A DNA stretch of 64,000 nt from JAPWJZ01 sp041287865 (GCA_041287865.1 JBGGMV010000092.1:1-64000); one strand, 5' to 3'; counted from the first letter of the stretch, positions 51,426 through 59,774 are shown. The notes: generated by a model not told the origin, from the sequence alone. Translations and numbers: made by a program.

Positions 51426-52099
51426 CCGCCCGCCGCAAAACCCCTGCCCGTTCACGCGATAATATCGGCCGGCGCCAGCGCGCGCAGGCGGTAGGGGCCG
51501 GCTATAGCTGGTTCGTGCGCGTCACCAAATTCGCCCTGCCGATCGCCGCCGTTGTGCTGGTCGGCATCGTCATCGCCAAAATGTCGCAAGACCCGCAGCA
51601 GCTGCAGATTGCCGAGCTGCCCAAGCAGGAAAAAACCACGCCGGGGCAGGTCGATATCGTCGAGGCGTCGTATAGCGGCGTCGACGCCGAGGGCCGCGCT
51701 TACAAGATCACCGCCAGCGAAGCGCACCGCGTGATGGGCGCCGATACCGTCATCTCGCTGTCGAAGCCCAAGGCCGATATCACGATGGAAGACGGCACTT
51801 GGCTGAGCGTCCACGCGGCCGAAGGGCTTTACAACAACACCGCCGGCACGCTGAAGCTGACGGGCGGCGTCGATGCCTTCCACGATTCAGGCTATGAGCT
51901 CCATTTGCAGGATGCCGATATCAAGGTTCAGGGGCGCGAGGCCAAGACAGCGCTGCCCGTCTCGATGCAGGGCCCTGCCGGCACGCTGGAGGCCGCCAGC
52001 ATGACGGTGACCGACCAGGGCCAGATGATCGTCTTCGGCGGGCCCGCGAAACTGGTGCTGCAGGGCAAGCTTCAGATGAAGAAAGAGGGGCCGGGATGA
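51422..52099 (+). CDS. lptC: LPS export protein LptC
   Basis: A 225-residue bitopic inner-membrane protein. The N-terminal 30 residues are Arg-rich, one membrane helix follows (FALPIAAVVLVGIVIAKM), and the periplasmic part shows the beta-jellyroll repeats of LptC (KITASEAHRVMGADTVISLSK). It passes LPS from LptB2FG to LptA. The start is a TTG that overlaps the kdsD stop. The next gene starts within its stop (ATGA). Confidence 0.85.
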   Translation: MTARRKTPARSRDNIGRRQRAQAVGAGYSWFVRVTKFALPIAAVVLVGIVIAKMSQDPQQLQIAELPKQEKTTPGQVDIVEASYSGVDAEGRAYKITASEAHRVMGADTVISLSKPKADITMEDGTWLSVHAAEGLYNNTAGTLKLTGGVDAFHDSGYELHLQDADIKVQGREAKTALPVSMQGPAGTLEAASMTVTDQGQMIVFGGPAKLVLQGKLQMKKEGPG

Positions 52100-52890
52100 T
52101 GTTCCGCACCTTTATGACCGCGCTGCTGATTTGCGCCACCACTCAGGCCTATGCCGCGCTGCCGCCCGCCGCGAAAAAAGAAGAGCCGGTGGAAATTTCC
52201 GCGTCCCGCTCGCTGGAATGGAACAGGCGCGCCAAGACCTATACCGCGCGCCAGAACGCGGTTGCGAAGCAGGGCAACTTCCAGCTCTCCAGCGATACCA
52301 TCACCGCGCGCTATAACGACAACCAGGGCGCGACGCACATCTTCCAGATGGAAGCGCTCAACAACGTCATCATTGTCTCCCCGCCCTATACCGCCTATGG
52401 CGACAAGGCGGTTTATGACGTGGCGGAGGATCGCGCCGTGCTGACGGGGCAGGACCTGCGCATCGTGACCGAAACCGAAAAACTGACCGCCAAAGACAAG
52501 GTCGAATTCTTCTCGAAAGAGAACCGTATGGTGGCCTCGGGCGGTGCGACGGCCGAGCGCGGCACCGACACCCTGAAGGCCGAGAAGATGGAAGCCTTCT
52601 TCCAGAAAAACCCCGAAGGGACGCTGAAGGTCGACCGCATCACGGCCGATGGCGGCGTGACCATCAAGACCGAGAAAGAAACCGTCACCGGCGACCATGG
52701 CGATTACAATATCGGCACGAAAAAGGCCGTGCTGACCGGCAAGGTCAAAATCTACCAGGGCGCAAGCTGGCTGGAGGGCACAAGGGCCGAGATTGACTTG
52801 AAAACCGGAATCAGCCAATTATTCGCAGAGGGCAACGCCGAAACCGAAGGCCGCGTCAAAGGTGTCTTTTACCCGAAAGCGGCGCAGTAA
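52096..52890 (+). CDS. lptA: LPS transport periplasmic protein LptA
   Basis: A 264-residue periplasmic protein with a signal peptide (FMTALLICATTQAYA). The beta-jellyroll Lpt domain begins VEISASRSLEWNRRAKTYTA, where the ARQNAVAKQGNFQLSSDTI pattern is typical of LptA/OstA. It bridges LPS from LptC to LptD. The ATGATG doublet at 52096/52099 leaves one codon open. It overlaps both neighbours (ATGA, TAATG). Confidence 0.88.
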   Translation: MMFRTFMTALLICATTQAYAALPPAAKKEEPVEISASRSLEWNRRAKTYTARQNAVAKQGNFQLSSDTITARYNDNQGATHIFQMEALNNVIIVSPPYTAYGDKAVYDVAEDRAVLTGQDLRIVTETEKLTAKDKVEFFSKENRMVASGGATAERGTDTLKAEKMEAFFQKNPEGTLKVDRITADGGVTIKTEKETVTGDHGDYNIGTKKAVLTGKVKIYQGASWLEGTRAEIDLKTGISQLFAEGNAETEGRVKGVFYPKAAQ

Positions 52891-53672
52891 TGGCTAAATC
52901 AGACGACAAAACGCCGGAAAAGAAAAACGAGCCCCGCCTTGTGCCGGGGGCTGCTGGCCTGTCTGTCGAACGCCTGATGAAGCGCTACAAGCGCCGCCCT
53001 GTGCTCCGCGATGTGTCGCTGAACGTGAAGCGCGGCGAGGCTGTGGGCCTGCTGGGCCCCAACGGCGCGGGCAAGACCACCTGCTTCTATATCGTCACGG
53101 GCCTGATTGACGCCGACAGCGGGTCGATCAAGCTGGATGGCAAGGACATCACCACCCTGCCCATGTACCGCCGCGCACGGCTCGGCATTTCGTACCTGCC
53201 GCAGGAATCGTCGATCTTCCGCGGGCTGAACGTCGAAGACAACATTCGTTCCGTCCTGCAAGTGGTGGAGGAAGACCATCACCGCCGCGAACATATGCTA
53301 GAAGAACTGCTGGCCGAATTTTCGGTGACGCACCTGCGCTTCACCCCTGCCGTCGCCCTGTCGGGCGGCGAGCGTCGCCGCGTTGAAATCGCCCGCGCCC
53401 TTGCCACACATCCCCAATTCATCCTGCTGGACGAGCCTCTGGCGGGCATCGACCCGATTGCCGTGGGCGAGATCCGCGACCTTGTGAAGCACCTGAAGAA
53501 CCGCAATATCGGCGTGCTGATCACCGACCACAACGTGCGCGACACGCTGGACATCGTCGACCGCGCCTACATCCTGCACGGCGGACAGGTGCTGATGGAA
53601 GGCAAGCCCGCCGAAATCGTCAATCACAAGGACGTCCGCCGCGTTTACCTCGGCGAAAAATTCAGCCTGTAA
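52890..53672 (+). CDS. lptB: LPS export ABC ATPase LptB
   Basis: A 260-residue ATPase. After a charged 30-residue leader come KRYKRRPVLRDVSLNVKRGE, Walker A GPNGAGKTTCFYIV, the Q-loop YLPQESSIFRGLNVEDN, signature LSGGERRRVEIARAL, Walker B ILLDEPLAGIDP, and H-loop ITDHNVRDTL. It powers LPS extraction with LptF and LptG, which are not in this window. In most relatives rpoN follows directly; here two other genes intervene. Confidence 0.93.
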   Translation: MAKSDDKTPEKKNEPRLVPGAAGLSVERLMKRYKRRPVLRDVSLNVKRGEAVGLLGPNGAGKTTCFYIVTGLIDADSGSIKLDGKDITTLPMYRRARLGISYLPQESSIFRGLNVEDNIRSVLQVVEEDHHRREHMLEELLAEFSVTHLRFTPAVALSGGERRRVEIARALATHPQFILLDEPLAGIDPIAVGEIRDLVKHLKNRNIGVLITDHNVRDTLDIVDRAYILHGGQVLMEGKPAEIVNHKDVRRVYLGEKFSL

Positions 53673-53684
53673 TCAACCGCGCTG

Positions 53685-54578
53685 TTAGCGCCCGTTCCTC
53701 GGCGGCTTCTGCTTCTTGACGCCCAGCGTCGAGCCCGCGAGGGCGGCGGCGTTGATCATCGCCTTGAATTCATGCTGGCTGTTGTCGAGAATCGACTGCG
53801 CCTGCTTGCGCTTGTCCTCGACCAGTTCGGCCATCTGCTGCAGTTGCTGGCCGACGACCGCGCCCATGACGCGCGCGCCCTCGATCGTGGTGATGCGCTC
53901 GATGAAATCGTCTTTGCGCTTCATGACGGTCTGCAGATAGAGCTCGTCTTCGGGGCCGAGGCTGGCCTTGAAGCGGGCGGCGGCTTCGGGGATATAGACT
54001 TCGTTATAGCGGCGCAGGACTTCCTTGGCGGCGCCGATATGGAGGCTGATCTCCTCCACGGCAAGCGCGCGGCTGTCGTTCAGCTCGCCGACTTTTTTCA
54101 GGGTCTTCTTCAGGCCCTTGCCGGATTTGGCGACGCTGTCAGCCATCTTGTCCACTTTCTTGTGCATCTTGGGTAGGCTGGCCAGCCCCTTGCCGACGAT
54201 GCGGGCGGATTTGAGATCCTCGAGGCCCTGTGCGGAGGCCTTGTGCAGTTTCTGCGCTGCATCGCCAAAGGCATCGAGGTTCATGCCTTTCAGGTTGGTT
54301 TCCACGCCGCGCAGCGTATCGGCAAAACCATCGACCTTATCGCTGACCTTGCTCTGCAGCTCGCCCGCGCCATTCATGATCTTGGCGAGTTTTTCCATCG
54401 CGGGAGCACCGTAGGAGATCACCGCTTCGAAGCTGTCGGGGGCTTTGTCGATCGCCTCCATCACCTGCTCCATGCTTTTCTTCACCTTGGGCGCGGCATC
54501 GGCGTAATCGGTCACGAGGCCGGTGGGGCGCGGGGCTTTGGCGTTGAAGCCGGATTTGGCGTGCTGTTTCTTTTTCAT
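53685..54578 (-). CDS. Coiled-coil protein, TelA-like pattern
   Basis: A 297-residue helical protein with basic ends. Residues 190-275 (IGAAKEVLRRYNEVYIPEAA, then IERITTIEGARVMGAVVGQQ) loosely resemble the C-terminal half of TelA/toxic-anion-resistance proteins; this is a weak call. Near the C-terminus is EFKAMINAAALAGSTLGVKK, which matches ELKAMIAAAGIAGSSL in the tailed protein at 32446. It lies on the opposite strand between lptB and rpoN, breaking the usual order. No signal peptide or membrane helix. Confidence 0.55.
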   Translation of the reverse strand: MKKKQHAKSGFNAKAPRPTGLVTDYADAAPKVKKSMEQVMEAIDKAPDSFEAVISYGAPAMEKLAKIMNGAGELQSKVSDKVDGFADTLRGVETNLKGMNLDAFGDAAQKLHKASAQGLEDLKSARIVGKGLASLPKMHKKVDKMADSVAKSGKGLKKTLKKVGELNDSRALAVEEISLHIGAAKEVLRRYNEVYIPEAAARFKASLGPEDELYLQTVMKRKDDFIERITTIEGARVMGAVVGQQLQQMAELVEDKRKQAQSILDNSQHEFKAMINAAALAGSTLGVKKQKPPRNGR

Positions 54579-54734
54579 GCGGAATTCTCCTGTGAGGGCG
54601 GCAATGGCCGCTCCTTGCTGTAAATAACTGAACTAATTTTTCCCTAATGGCTATGGGAATGCCATGTTTATGGTATGGAGTCAATAACGGGGCCGGAGTT
54701 GACATATTCCGCTGGATTGCTATCCTGCAATATC

Positions 54735-55289
54735 ATGACAGAACAGAAAATCCTGCGATTCTTCCTCGACTCGGAATTCAACGAGCATGCGCGGCCCTAC
54801 GCGCTCGACCCTATCAGCATTTCATTGGTGCCCGATAACGACGCGAAGCCGGATTACTATGGTGTGAGCCGCGAGTTCAACGCGACGGCGATTACGCCAT
54901 GGCTGCAGCAGAATGTCGTGCGCCATTTGCCACCCGAGGTAGAACGACGCAGCAATGCCGAAATTAAAGACGATATGATCGCCTATCTTAAAACCTTCGC
55001 TGACCCTGCGGTGACGAAGCTGGAGATCTGGGCCTTCAACGGCGCGACGGATCAGGTGGTCATGGCCAATTTCTTTGGCGGCCTTACTGCGATGCGGGAT
55101 GCATTCAAAGAGGCCGGCCTGCCCCGCCCCGAATTCCGCGATTTGAAAGAGCTGACGCGGGCCACGGGCGAGCGCCTGCCGCCGCCCGAGAACGCGCATG
55201 ACTGCCATGCCGATGCGCTCTGGGCGCGGGAACTGTACCGCCATACGGCCAAAAAACTGTCGCCGGAGCGTAAATTCCTCATTGATTAA
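54735..55289 (+). CDS. RNase AS-like 3'-5' exonuclease
   Basis: A 184-residue DEDD-type exonuclease. ExoI is RFFLDSEFNEHARPY, ExoII lies near FNGATDQVVMANF, and ExoIII is HDCHADALWARELY. This fits the polyadenylate-specific RNase AS group known from mycobacteria and some proteobacteria. The ATG at 54735 is preferred; the frame opens at 54675. It stands between the coiled-coil gene and rpoN on the plus strand. Confidence 0.7.
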   Translation: MTEQKILRFFLDSEFNEHARPYALDPISISLVPDNDAKPDYYGVSREFNATAITPWLQQNVVRHLPPEVERRSNAEIKDDMIAYLKTFADPAVTKLEIWAFNGATDQVVMANFFGGLTAMRDAFKEAGLPRPEFRDLKELTRATGERLPPPENAHDCHADALWARELYRHTAKKLSPERKFLID

Positions 55290-55349
55290 GCCCGAAACTG
55301 GTCTTTTACCCGAAAAATGCTATAATTCTCTGTAGGGGCAGGGGAAATC

Positions 55350-56888
55350 ATGGCCATCAACCAGCGTTTGGATTTAAAGCAGGGGCAGACCCTCACCATG
55401 ACGCCGCAACTGCAGCAGGCCATCAAGCTGCTGCAGATGTCCAACATTGAACTGTCCGAATTCGTCGAAGCCGAGCTGGAGAAAAACCCGCTGCTGGAGC
55501 GCGACGAAAGCATGTCGAGCGAAAAGCCGCATGACGATGCGCCTGTCTCTGACACGCCAGAAGGCGGCGAAGGCGGCGAGGCTGCCCCCGTTGAAGGCGG
55601 CGAGCACGAAGAAGTAGTGCACGGCCCCGAAGAACGCGAACTGGATACCGATTTCGAAAACGTCTTCACCGGCGGCAGCATGGCTGAACAGCCGGGCGGC
55701 TATGACGCTTTTGCGACCGACAGCTTTGCCAGCGTGGGCAAGGGCGGCAGTGCGAAATTCGAAGACCCCGATTTCAGCCTTGAAAACACGATGGCGAAAG
55801 TCGCCACGCTGCGCGATTACCTTGAAGAACAGATCGGGCTGGAGTTTTTAGAAGTTGGCGAGCGCGGCATTGCGCTGGTGATGCTCGACTACCTTGACGA
55901 GAGCGGCTATTTCCGCACCGATACAGCAGAGCTGGCCGCGCGCCTTGGCTGCTCGAAAGAAAAAGTTGAAGAAATTCTGGAGAAGCTCCAGAACCTCGAT
56001 CCTGCGGGGCTTTTCGCGCGCAACCTGTCCGAATGCCTTGCGCTGCAATTGCGGGAACAGGATAGACTGGATCCCGCCATGCAGGCGCTGGTGAAGAACC
56101 TCGACGTGCTGGCCAGCCACGATCTAAAAAAGCTGAAAGCGCTTTGCGGCGTCGACGATGCCGATTTGAAGGAAATGATTTCCGAGCTGAAATCGCTGAA
56201 CCCGAAACCGGCGCTGGAATTCGACCATTTCGTTTCGCAGACCGTCATTCCAGACGTGCTGATGAAGCCGCTGCCGAAAAGCAAGGGCGGCGGCTGGGCG
56301 GTGGAACTGAACAACGACACACTGCCGCGCGTGCTGGTCAACAAGCGCTACTACACCGAAATTTCAAAGAACGCGAAGCAGAAGCAGGACAAGGAATACC
56401 TGTCCGAACAGCTGAACACCGCCAACTGGCTGGTGAAGGCGATGGACCAGCGGGCCGAGACGATCCTGAAGGTCGCATCGGAAATTATCCTGCAGCAGGA
56501 AAACTTCTTTCTCTACGGCGTGGAATATCTGAAGCCTCTGGTGCTGAAGGATATCGCCGCCACCGTCGCCATGCACGAAAGCACGATTTCGCGCGTGACA
56601 TCGAACAAATATATCGGCACGCCCCGCGGCGTGTTCGAGCTGAAATACTTCTTCACCTCGGGCGTATCCTCGGCCGACGGCGCGACGGAATTTTCGTCGG
56701 AGGCGATCAAGGCGCGGCTGAAAAACCTGATCGACGCAGAGGCTGCAGACAAGATCCTCTCCGACGACGACCTGGTCGATTTCCTGAAAAAGGACGGCAT
56801 CGACATCGCGCGGCGCACCGTGGCCAAGTACCGGGAAGCTATGAAAATCCCTTCTTCTGTCCAGCGCCGCCGCCAGAAAAACACCTAA
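55350..56888 (+). CDS. rpoN: RNA polymerase sigma-54 factor
   Basis: A 512-residue RpoN. Region I is Gln/Leu-rich (MTPQLQQAIKLLQMSNIELS), region II is acidic (about 50-120), the core-binding part has LEEQIGLEFLEVGERGIALVM-type pattern, the helix-turn-helix includes AATVAMHESTISRVTSNKYI, and the RpoN box ARRTVAKYRE lies near the C-terminus. It directs transcription with activators such as the one at 19193. It is followed by hpf after 167 bases. Confidence 0.93.
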   Translation: MAINQRLDLKQGQTLTMTPQLQQAIKLLQMSNIELSEFVEAELEKNPLLERDESMSSEKPHDDAPVSDTPEGGEGGEAAPVEGGEHEEVVHGPEERELDTDFENVFTGGSMAEQPGGYDAFATDSFASVGKGGSAKFEDPDFSLENTMAKVATLRDYLEEQIGLEFLEVGERGIALVMLDYLDESGYFRTDTAELAARLGCSKEKVEEILEKLQNLDPAGLFARNLSECLALQLREQDRLDPAMQALVKNLDVLASHDLKKLKALCGVDDADLKEMISELKSLNPKPALEFDHFVSQTVIPDVLMKPLPKSKGGGWAVELNNDTLPRVLVNKRYYTEISKNAKQKQDKEYLSEQLNTANWLVKAMDQRAETILKVASEIILQQENFFLYGVEYLKPLVLKDIAATVAMHESTISRVTSNKYIGTPRGVFELKYFFTSGVSSADGATEFSSEAIKARLKNLIDAEAADKILSDDDLVDFLKKDGIDIARRTVAKYREAMKIPSSVQRRRQKNT

Positions 56889-56921
56889 ATACCTGTATTT
56901 AAATGATAATCAGGCCGGTAT

Positions 56922-56948
56922 TTGACTCCGGCAAGGAAAACATATAAT
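56922..56948 (+). promoter_or_regulatory. Possible promoter of hpf-ptsN
   Basis: TTGACT (56922-56927) and a perfect TATAAT (56943-56948) separated by 15 bases, shorter than ideal. The leader to the hpf ATG would be about 100 bases. Confidence 0.4.
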
Positions 56949-57055
56949 TGTGTGGTGCAACAAAAGGCCGTGAAAACGGTTTGTTGAGGTGTTCTTTAAG
57001 GATTTTGGGCCTAAAATGGGCTACCAATCCGGCATCTCAAGAGGGGTTTATAAAA

Positions 57056-57778
57056 ATGGAACTGACAGTCAAAGGCAATCACCTCAACGTAGGCGATTCA
57101 CTCCGTGAACACGTGCTCACGAACCTGACCCATACGGCAGGCAAGTATTTCCGCGACCCGATCGAGGCGACGGTGACCTTCACCAAGGAAAAGAACCACC
57201 GCTATCGCGCCAATATCTCGATCCATGTCGGCCACGGCATCATGCTGGAAGCCTCGAACGAGGCTGACGATCCCTACCCCGCTTTCGACGGCGCTTCGCA
57301 GCGCGTCGCCAAGCGCCTGTCCAAATACAAGGACCGCCTGAAAGACCACCACAAGCGCGAGCCCTTGGCCGACGTCGTCGCCGCAAGCTACACCACCTTT
57401 AGCAGCAGCAACGAAAACGAAGCCGAAGGCGGCAAGGAAGGCACCGTTATCGCCGAAATGCAGACGCAGGTGCCGACGCTGGCCGTTTCCGACGCCGTGC
57501 TGCGCCTCGAGCTGGGCACGCTGCCCGCGCTGATGTTCCGCAACCCGAAACACGGCGGCTATAACATGATTTACCGCCGCAAGGACGGCAACATCGGCTG
57601 GATCGATCCCGATGGCAGCGCGCCGAAAAAAGCGCCTGCGCCCGCAGCTGCAAAACCAGCTGCTGCGCCTGCAAAATCTGCGGCGAAACCCGCTGCAAAA
57701 CCGGCAGCTAAACCTGCTGCCAAAAAACCCGCGCCCGTCAAAGCCGTCAAAAAAGCCGGCAAAGCCAAAAAGAAATAA
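57056..57778 (+). CDS. hpf: Ribosome hibernation promoting factor, long form with basic tail
   Basis: A 240-residue long-type HPF. The N-terminal S30AE domain (1-105, MELTVKGNHLNVGDSLREHV) binds the small subunit; the C-terminal dimerisation domain (about 140-185) has SDAVLRLELGTLPALMFRNP. After it come about 52 extra residues made almost only of Ala, Lys and Pro, with repeated AAKP units, like histone H1 tails; ordinary long HPFs stop before this. The start at 57056 has GAGGGG upstream; the frame opens at 56948. Confidence 0.9.
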   Translation: MELTVKGNHLNVGDSLREHVLTNLTHTAGKYFRDPIEATVTFTKEKNHRYRANISIHVGHGIMLEASNEADDPYPAFDGASQRVAKRLSKYKDRLKDHHKREPLADVVAASYTTFSSSNENEAEGGKEGTVIAEMQTQVPTLAVSDAVLRLELGTLPALMFRNPKHGGYNMIYRRKDGNIGWIDPDGSAPKKAPAPAAAKPAAAPAKSAAKPAAKPAAKPAAKKPAPVKAVKKAGKAKKK

Positions 57779-57802
57779 GGCGCGTACAAAAGGGGATGGA
57801 AA

Positions 57803-58315
57803 GTGAGTGCTGTGTTGAGGGCCGACCCGTACAGGCGGCCACCCGTGAGCCAGAAAACGAATATGATTAACGCCGACCTTATCATCCCGAGCCTGCCTGC
57901 CACGAGCAAGAAACAGGCCTTCCGCGCATTGGCGGAGGCGACCGTGGGCCTGTTCCCGGGCGACCCCGAGAAAGTCTTCACCGCGCTGATGGACCGCGAG
58001 CGTATCGGCTCGACCGGCATCGGCTGCGGTGTCGCTATCCCGCATATCAAGCTTGGCCATGTGGACAGGCTCTATGGCGTGCTGGCGCGCCTTGAAAAAC
58101 CCGTCGACTATGACGCGGTGGACGGCGAGGCTGTTGATTTGATTTTCATGCTGGTCGCCCCGGCCGAAAACAAAACCACCCAGCACCTGAAGATGCTGGC
58201 GCATGTCTCGCGCTTCCTGAAGGACGACGAAACCTGCCAGCGCCTGCGCGCCTGCAACCAGCGGGATGCGATTGAAACCCTGCTGAATGAGTGGCTGAAA
58301 GAACAAGCCGCGTAA
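57803..58315 (+). CDS. ptsN: Nitrogen PTS EIIA component PtsN
   Basis: A 170-residue EIIA-Ntr. The phosphoacceptor His is in GCGVAIPHIKLGHV; the rest fits the fold (SKKQAFRALAEATVG, VDLIFMLVAPAENKT). It acts in the PTS-Ntr phosphorelay that controls potassium and nitrogen-linked functions. The start is not settled: GTG at 57803 (GGGGA upstream) or ATG at 57863, which matches the usual N-terminus. It follows hpf by 24 bases. Confidence 0.88.
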   Translation: MSAVLRADPYRRPPVSQKTNMINADLIIPSLPATSKKQAFRALAEATVGLFPGDPEKVFTALMDRERIGSTGIGCGVAIPHIKLGHVDRLYGVLARLEKPVDYDAVDGEAVDLIFMLVAPAENKTTQHLKMLAHVSRFLKDDETCQRLRACNQRDAIETLLNEWLKEQAA

Positions 58316-58327
58316 CAACGCGGCTTG
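58304..58327 (+). terminator. Hairpin over the ptsN stop codon
   Basis: A perfect 9-bp stem CAAGCCGCG/CGCGGCTTG with the stop codon in the loop (TAACAA). No T tract follows, so it may protect or process the 3' end rather than end transcription by itself. Confidence 0.4.
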
Positions 58328-58371
58328 TGCAGCTTAAAAGTCGCTGATTCTTCTGGGTTTTCTCGATTCCA

Positions 58372-58400
58372 TTGATTATTCCATAATATTCCGGTAAGGT
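58372..58400 (+). promoter_or_regulatory. Predicted promoter of the tailed ankyrin gene at 58430
   Basis: TTGATT (58372-58377), a 17-base spacer, and TAAGGT (58395-58400). The -10 resembles that of the KP-tail operon (TAGGGT). Confidence 0.4.
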
Positions 58401-58429
58401 AGCGGCCTGTTTAACAAGGCTTTATTCCC

Positions 58430-58918
58430 ATGACGTGGCACAACGCTTTCGAGCTCATTGATATGGACGACTGGCGCGAGCTGCATTCGACGCTGCAGGG
58501 CGGCTGGAACGTCAACGAGCGCAACGACATGAACGAGACGCTGATCCACCGCGCAGCGCAGCGCGGGCTGGAGGATTGCCTTCGCGTGCTCATCGAGCAC
58601 AAAGCCGACCTGAACGCCACCGATATGCATGGCGCGACCGCACTGCACAAAGCCGTGATTGCGAACAAGAACGACATGGTGGAAACGCTGGTGAAGGCCG
58701 GCGCCGATATTCACGCCAAGACGCGTGGCGGGAAAGAACCCGTGGATTACGCAGCGGAAGGCAGCATGGCCCGCATCTACCTGCTGCAGAAAGCAGCGGA
58801 TATCACGGCCGCTTTCGAAGCAGCAGCCGCTGCGAAGCGTAAAAGCGAAGACGGTTTCAAGGACGGATTAGAGACGCCGCTCCAGATCAAGAAGCCGCTG
58901 CAAATTCACCCGAAATAA
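58430..58918 (+). CDS. Ankyrin-repeat protein with KP-type C-terminal tail
   Basis: A 162-residue soluble ankyrin protein. Units include ETLIHRAAQRGLEDCLRVLI, GATALHKAVIANKNDMVETL and GKEPVDYAAEGSMARIYLLQ. A helical Ala/Lys linker follows, and the last residues are LQIKKPLQIHPK, the shared tail. It stands alone after ptsN with its own predicted promoter. The partner is unknown. Confidence 0.82.
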   Translation: MTWHNAFELIDMDDWRELHSTLQGGWNVNERNDMNETLIHRAAQRGLEDCLRVLIEHKADLNATDMHGATALHKAVIANKNDMVETLVKAGADIHAKTRGGKEPVDYAAEGSMARIYLLQKAADITAAFEAAAAAKRKSEDGFKDGLETPLQIKKPLQIHPK

Positions 58919-58921
58919 AGA

Positions 58922-59152
58922 TTAGTGAACCGAGACGAGGCTCAGCTCGTGATGGCGGGCGGAGGCGACGGCGCTATCGACGTCCGTCTGCACAGCCAAT
59001 GCCGTGCCATCGGCCGCATGCAGCACCCAGGTCGGCTTGCCGTTCACCTTGTGCTTTTTCACATAGGCGACTTCCTCCAGCCCCAGTTCACGCAGGTCGT
59101 TCTGCGTCATGAGGAAGGGGATCATATTTTCAGGCATAAAGCTGCTGTTCAT
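58922..59152 (-). CDS. DUF1150 family protein
   Basis: A 76-residue protein of the DUF1150 family, recognised by LRELGLEEVAYVKKHKVNGK and WVLHAADGTALAVQTDVDSAVASA. In alphaproteobacteria it usually follows an hsp20 gene, as here (20-base gap). The function is unknown; co-expression with the chaperone is likely. Confidence 0.85.
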   Translation of the reverse strand: MNSSFMPENMIPFLMTQNDLRELGLEEVAYVKKHKVNGKPTWVLHAADGTALAVQTDVDSAVASARHHELSLVSVH

Positions 59153-59172
59153 GTTCTATCTACCTCGCCCTG

Positions 59173-59655
59173 TCATTTTACCGTACTTGTGCCGTCTTTG
59201 TCACCGGAAACATCTATCGACTTGGTTTTTCCCTTGTCTTTTCCAGGTCTTATTTTAATTGTTTGAACCACGGTTTCCGGAACGATCCGGCGCAAATCGA
59301 TGTTAAGCAGCCCGTTATCGAGCGCGGCGCCCACCACCTCGATATCCTCGCTCAAGATAAAGGTGCGCTGGAACTGGCGTGTGGCAATGCCGCGATGCAG
59401 ATAAACCCTGCCCTCTTCTTCCTCGCCTGCCTTGCGGCCGCGGATGACCAATTGATTGAGCTCCAGCTGCACCGTCAGGTCATCCATTTCAAATCCTGCA
59501 ACGGCAATCGTGATGCGCAACTGCGTATCGCCGATCTGTTCGATGTTATAGGGCGGATAGCCTTCGGAGGCGCGGGAGACGCGATCAAGTGCCTGTTCGA
59601 ACTGGTCGAAGCCCAGCATGAAGGGACTGTCAAAAATGGAAACGCGGCGGGTCAT
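59173..59655 (-). CDS. Small heat shock protein, Hsp20 family
   Basis: A 160-residue alpha-crystallin-type chaperone. The N-terminal FDSPFMLGFDQFEQALDRVS and YPPYNIEQIGDTQLRITIAVAGF are typical of IbpA-like proteins; the crystallin domain ends with LDNGLLNIDLRRIVPE. It holds unfolding proteins for refolding. Its 5' leader contains a ROSE-type thermometer hairpin with the Shine-Dalgarno sequence, and a promoter is predicted upstream. Confidence 0.93.
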   Translation of the reverse strand: MTRRVSIFDSPFMLGFDQFEQALDRVSRASEGYPPYNIEQIGDTQLRITIAVAGFEMDDLTVQLELNQLVIRGRKAGEEEEGRVYLHRGIATRQFQRTFILSEDIEVVGAALDNGLLNIDLRRIVPETVVQTIKIRPGKDKGKTKSIDVSGDKDGTSTVK

Positions 59656-59716
59656 AAAGGCTCCTCAAACAAGCGAGCGTCAGTGTCGAACACCCCCTGA
59701 TGGGCGATGCTCATAC
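59656..59716 (-). promoter_or_regulatory. ROSE-type RNA thermometer in the hsp20 leader
   Basis: In the minus-strand mRNA GCUCGCUU (59678-59671) pairs with GAGGAGC (59666-59660) over a GUUU loop, leaving one bulged G. This is the UYGCU/anti-Shine-Dalgarno pairing with a bulged G that defines ROSE elements; the paired strand holds the ribosome-binding AGGAG. Heat would open it and allow hsp20 translation. Confidence 0.65.
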
Positions 59717-59722
59717 AGCCAT

Positions 59723-59750
59723 GATATATGTGCTTTTGCGCCGAAAGCAA
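59723..59750 (-). promoter_or_regulatory. Predicted hsp20 promoter
   Basis: On the minus strand TTGCTT (59750-59745), a 16-base spacer, and TATATC (59728-59723). Whether sigma-70 or sigma-32 reads it cannot be told. Confidence 0.4.
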
Positions 59751-59774
59751 GAAAGGCTGAATTGCCTATTTATA

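Noticed and set aside
57620..57775. The AAKP-rich DNA as a tandem repeat array
   Set aside because: The repetition is at protein level and irregular in DNA; it is part of the hpf reading frame.
57098..58318. A 406-codon minus-strand open frame opposite hpf and ptsN
   Set aside because: Both plus-strand genes are well-known families; the antisense protein is Arg/Phe-rich shadow sequence.
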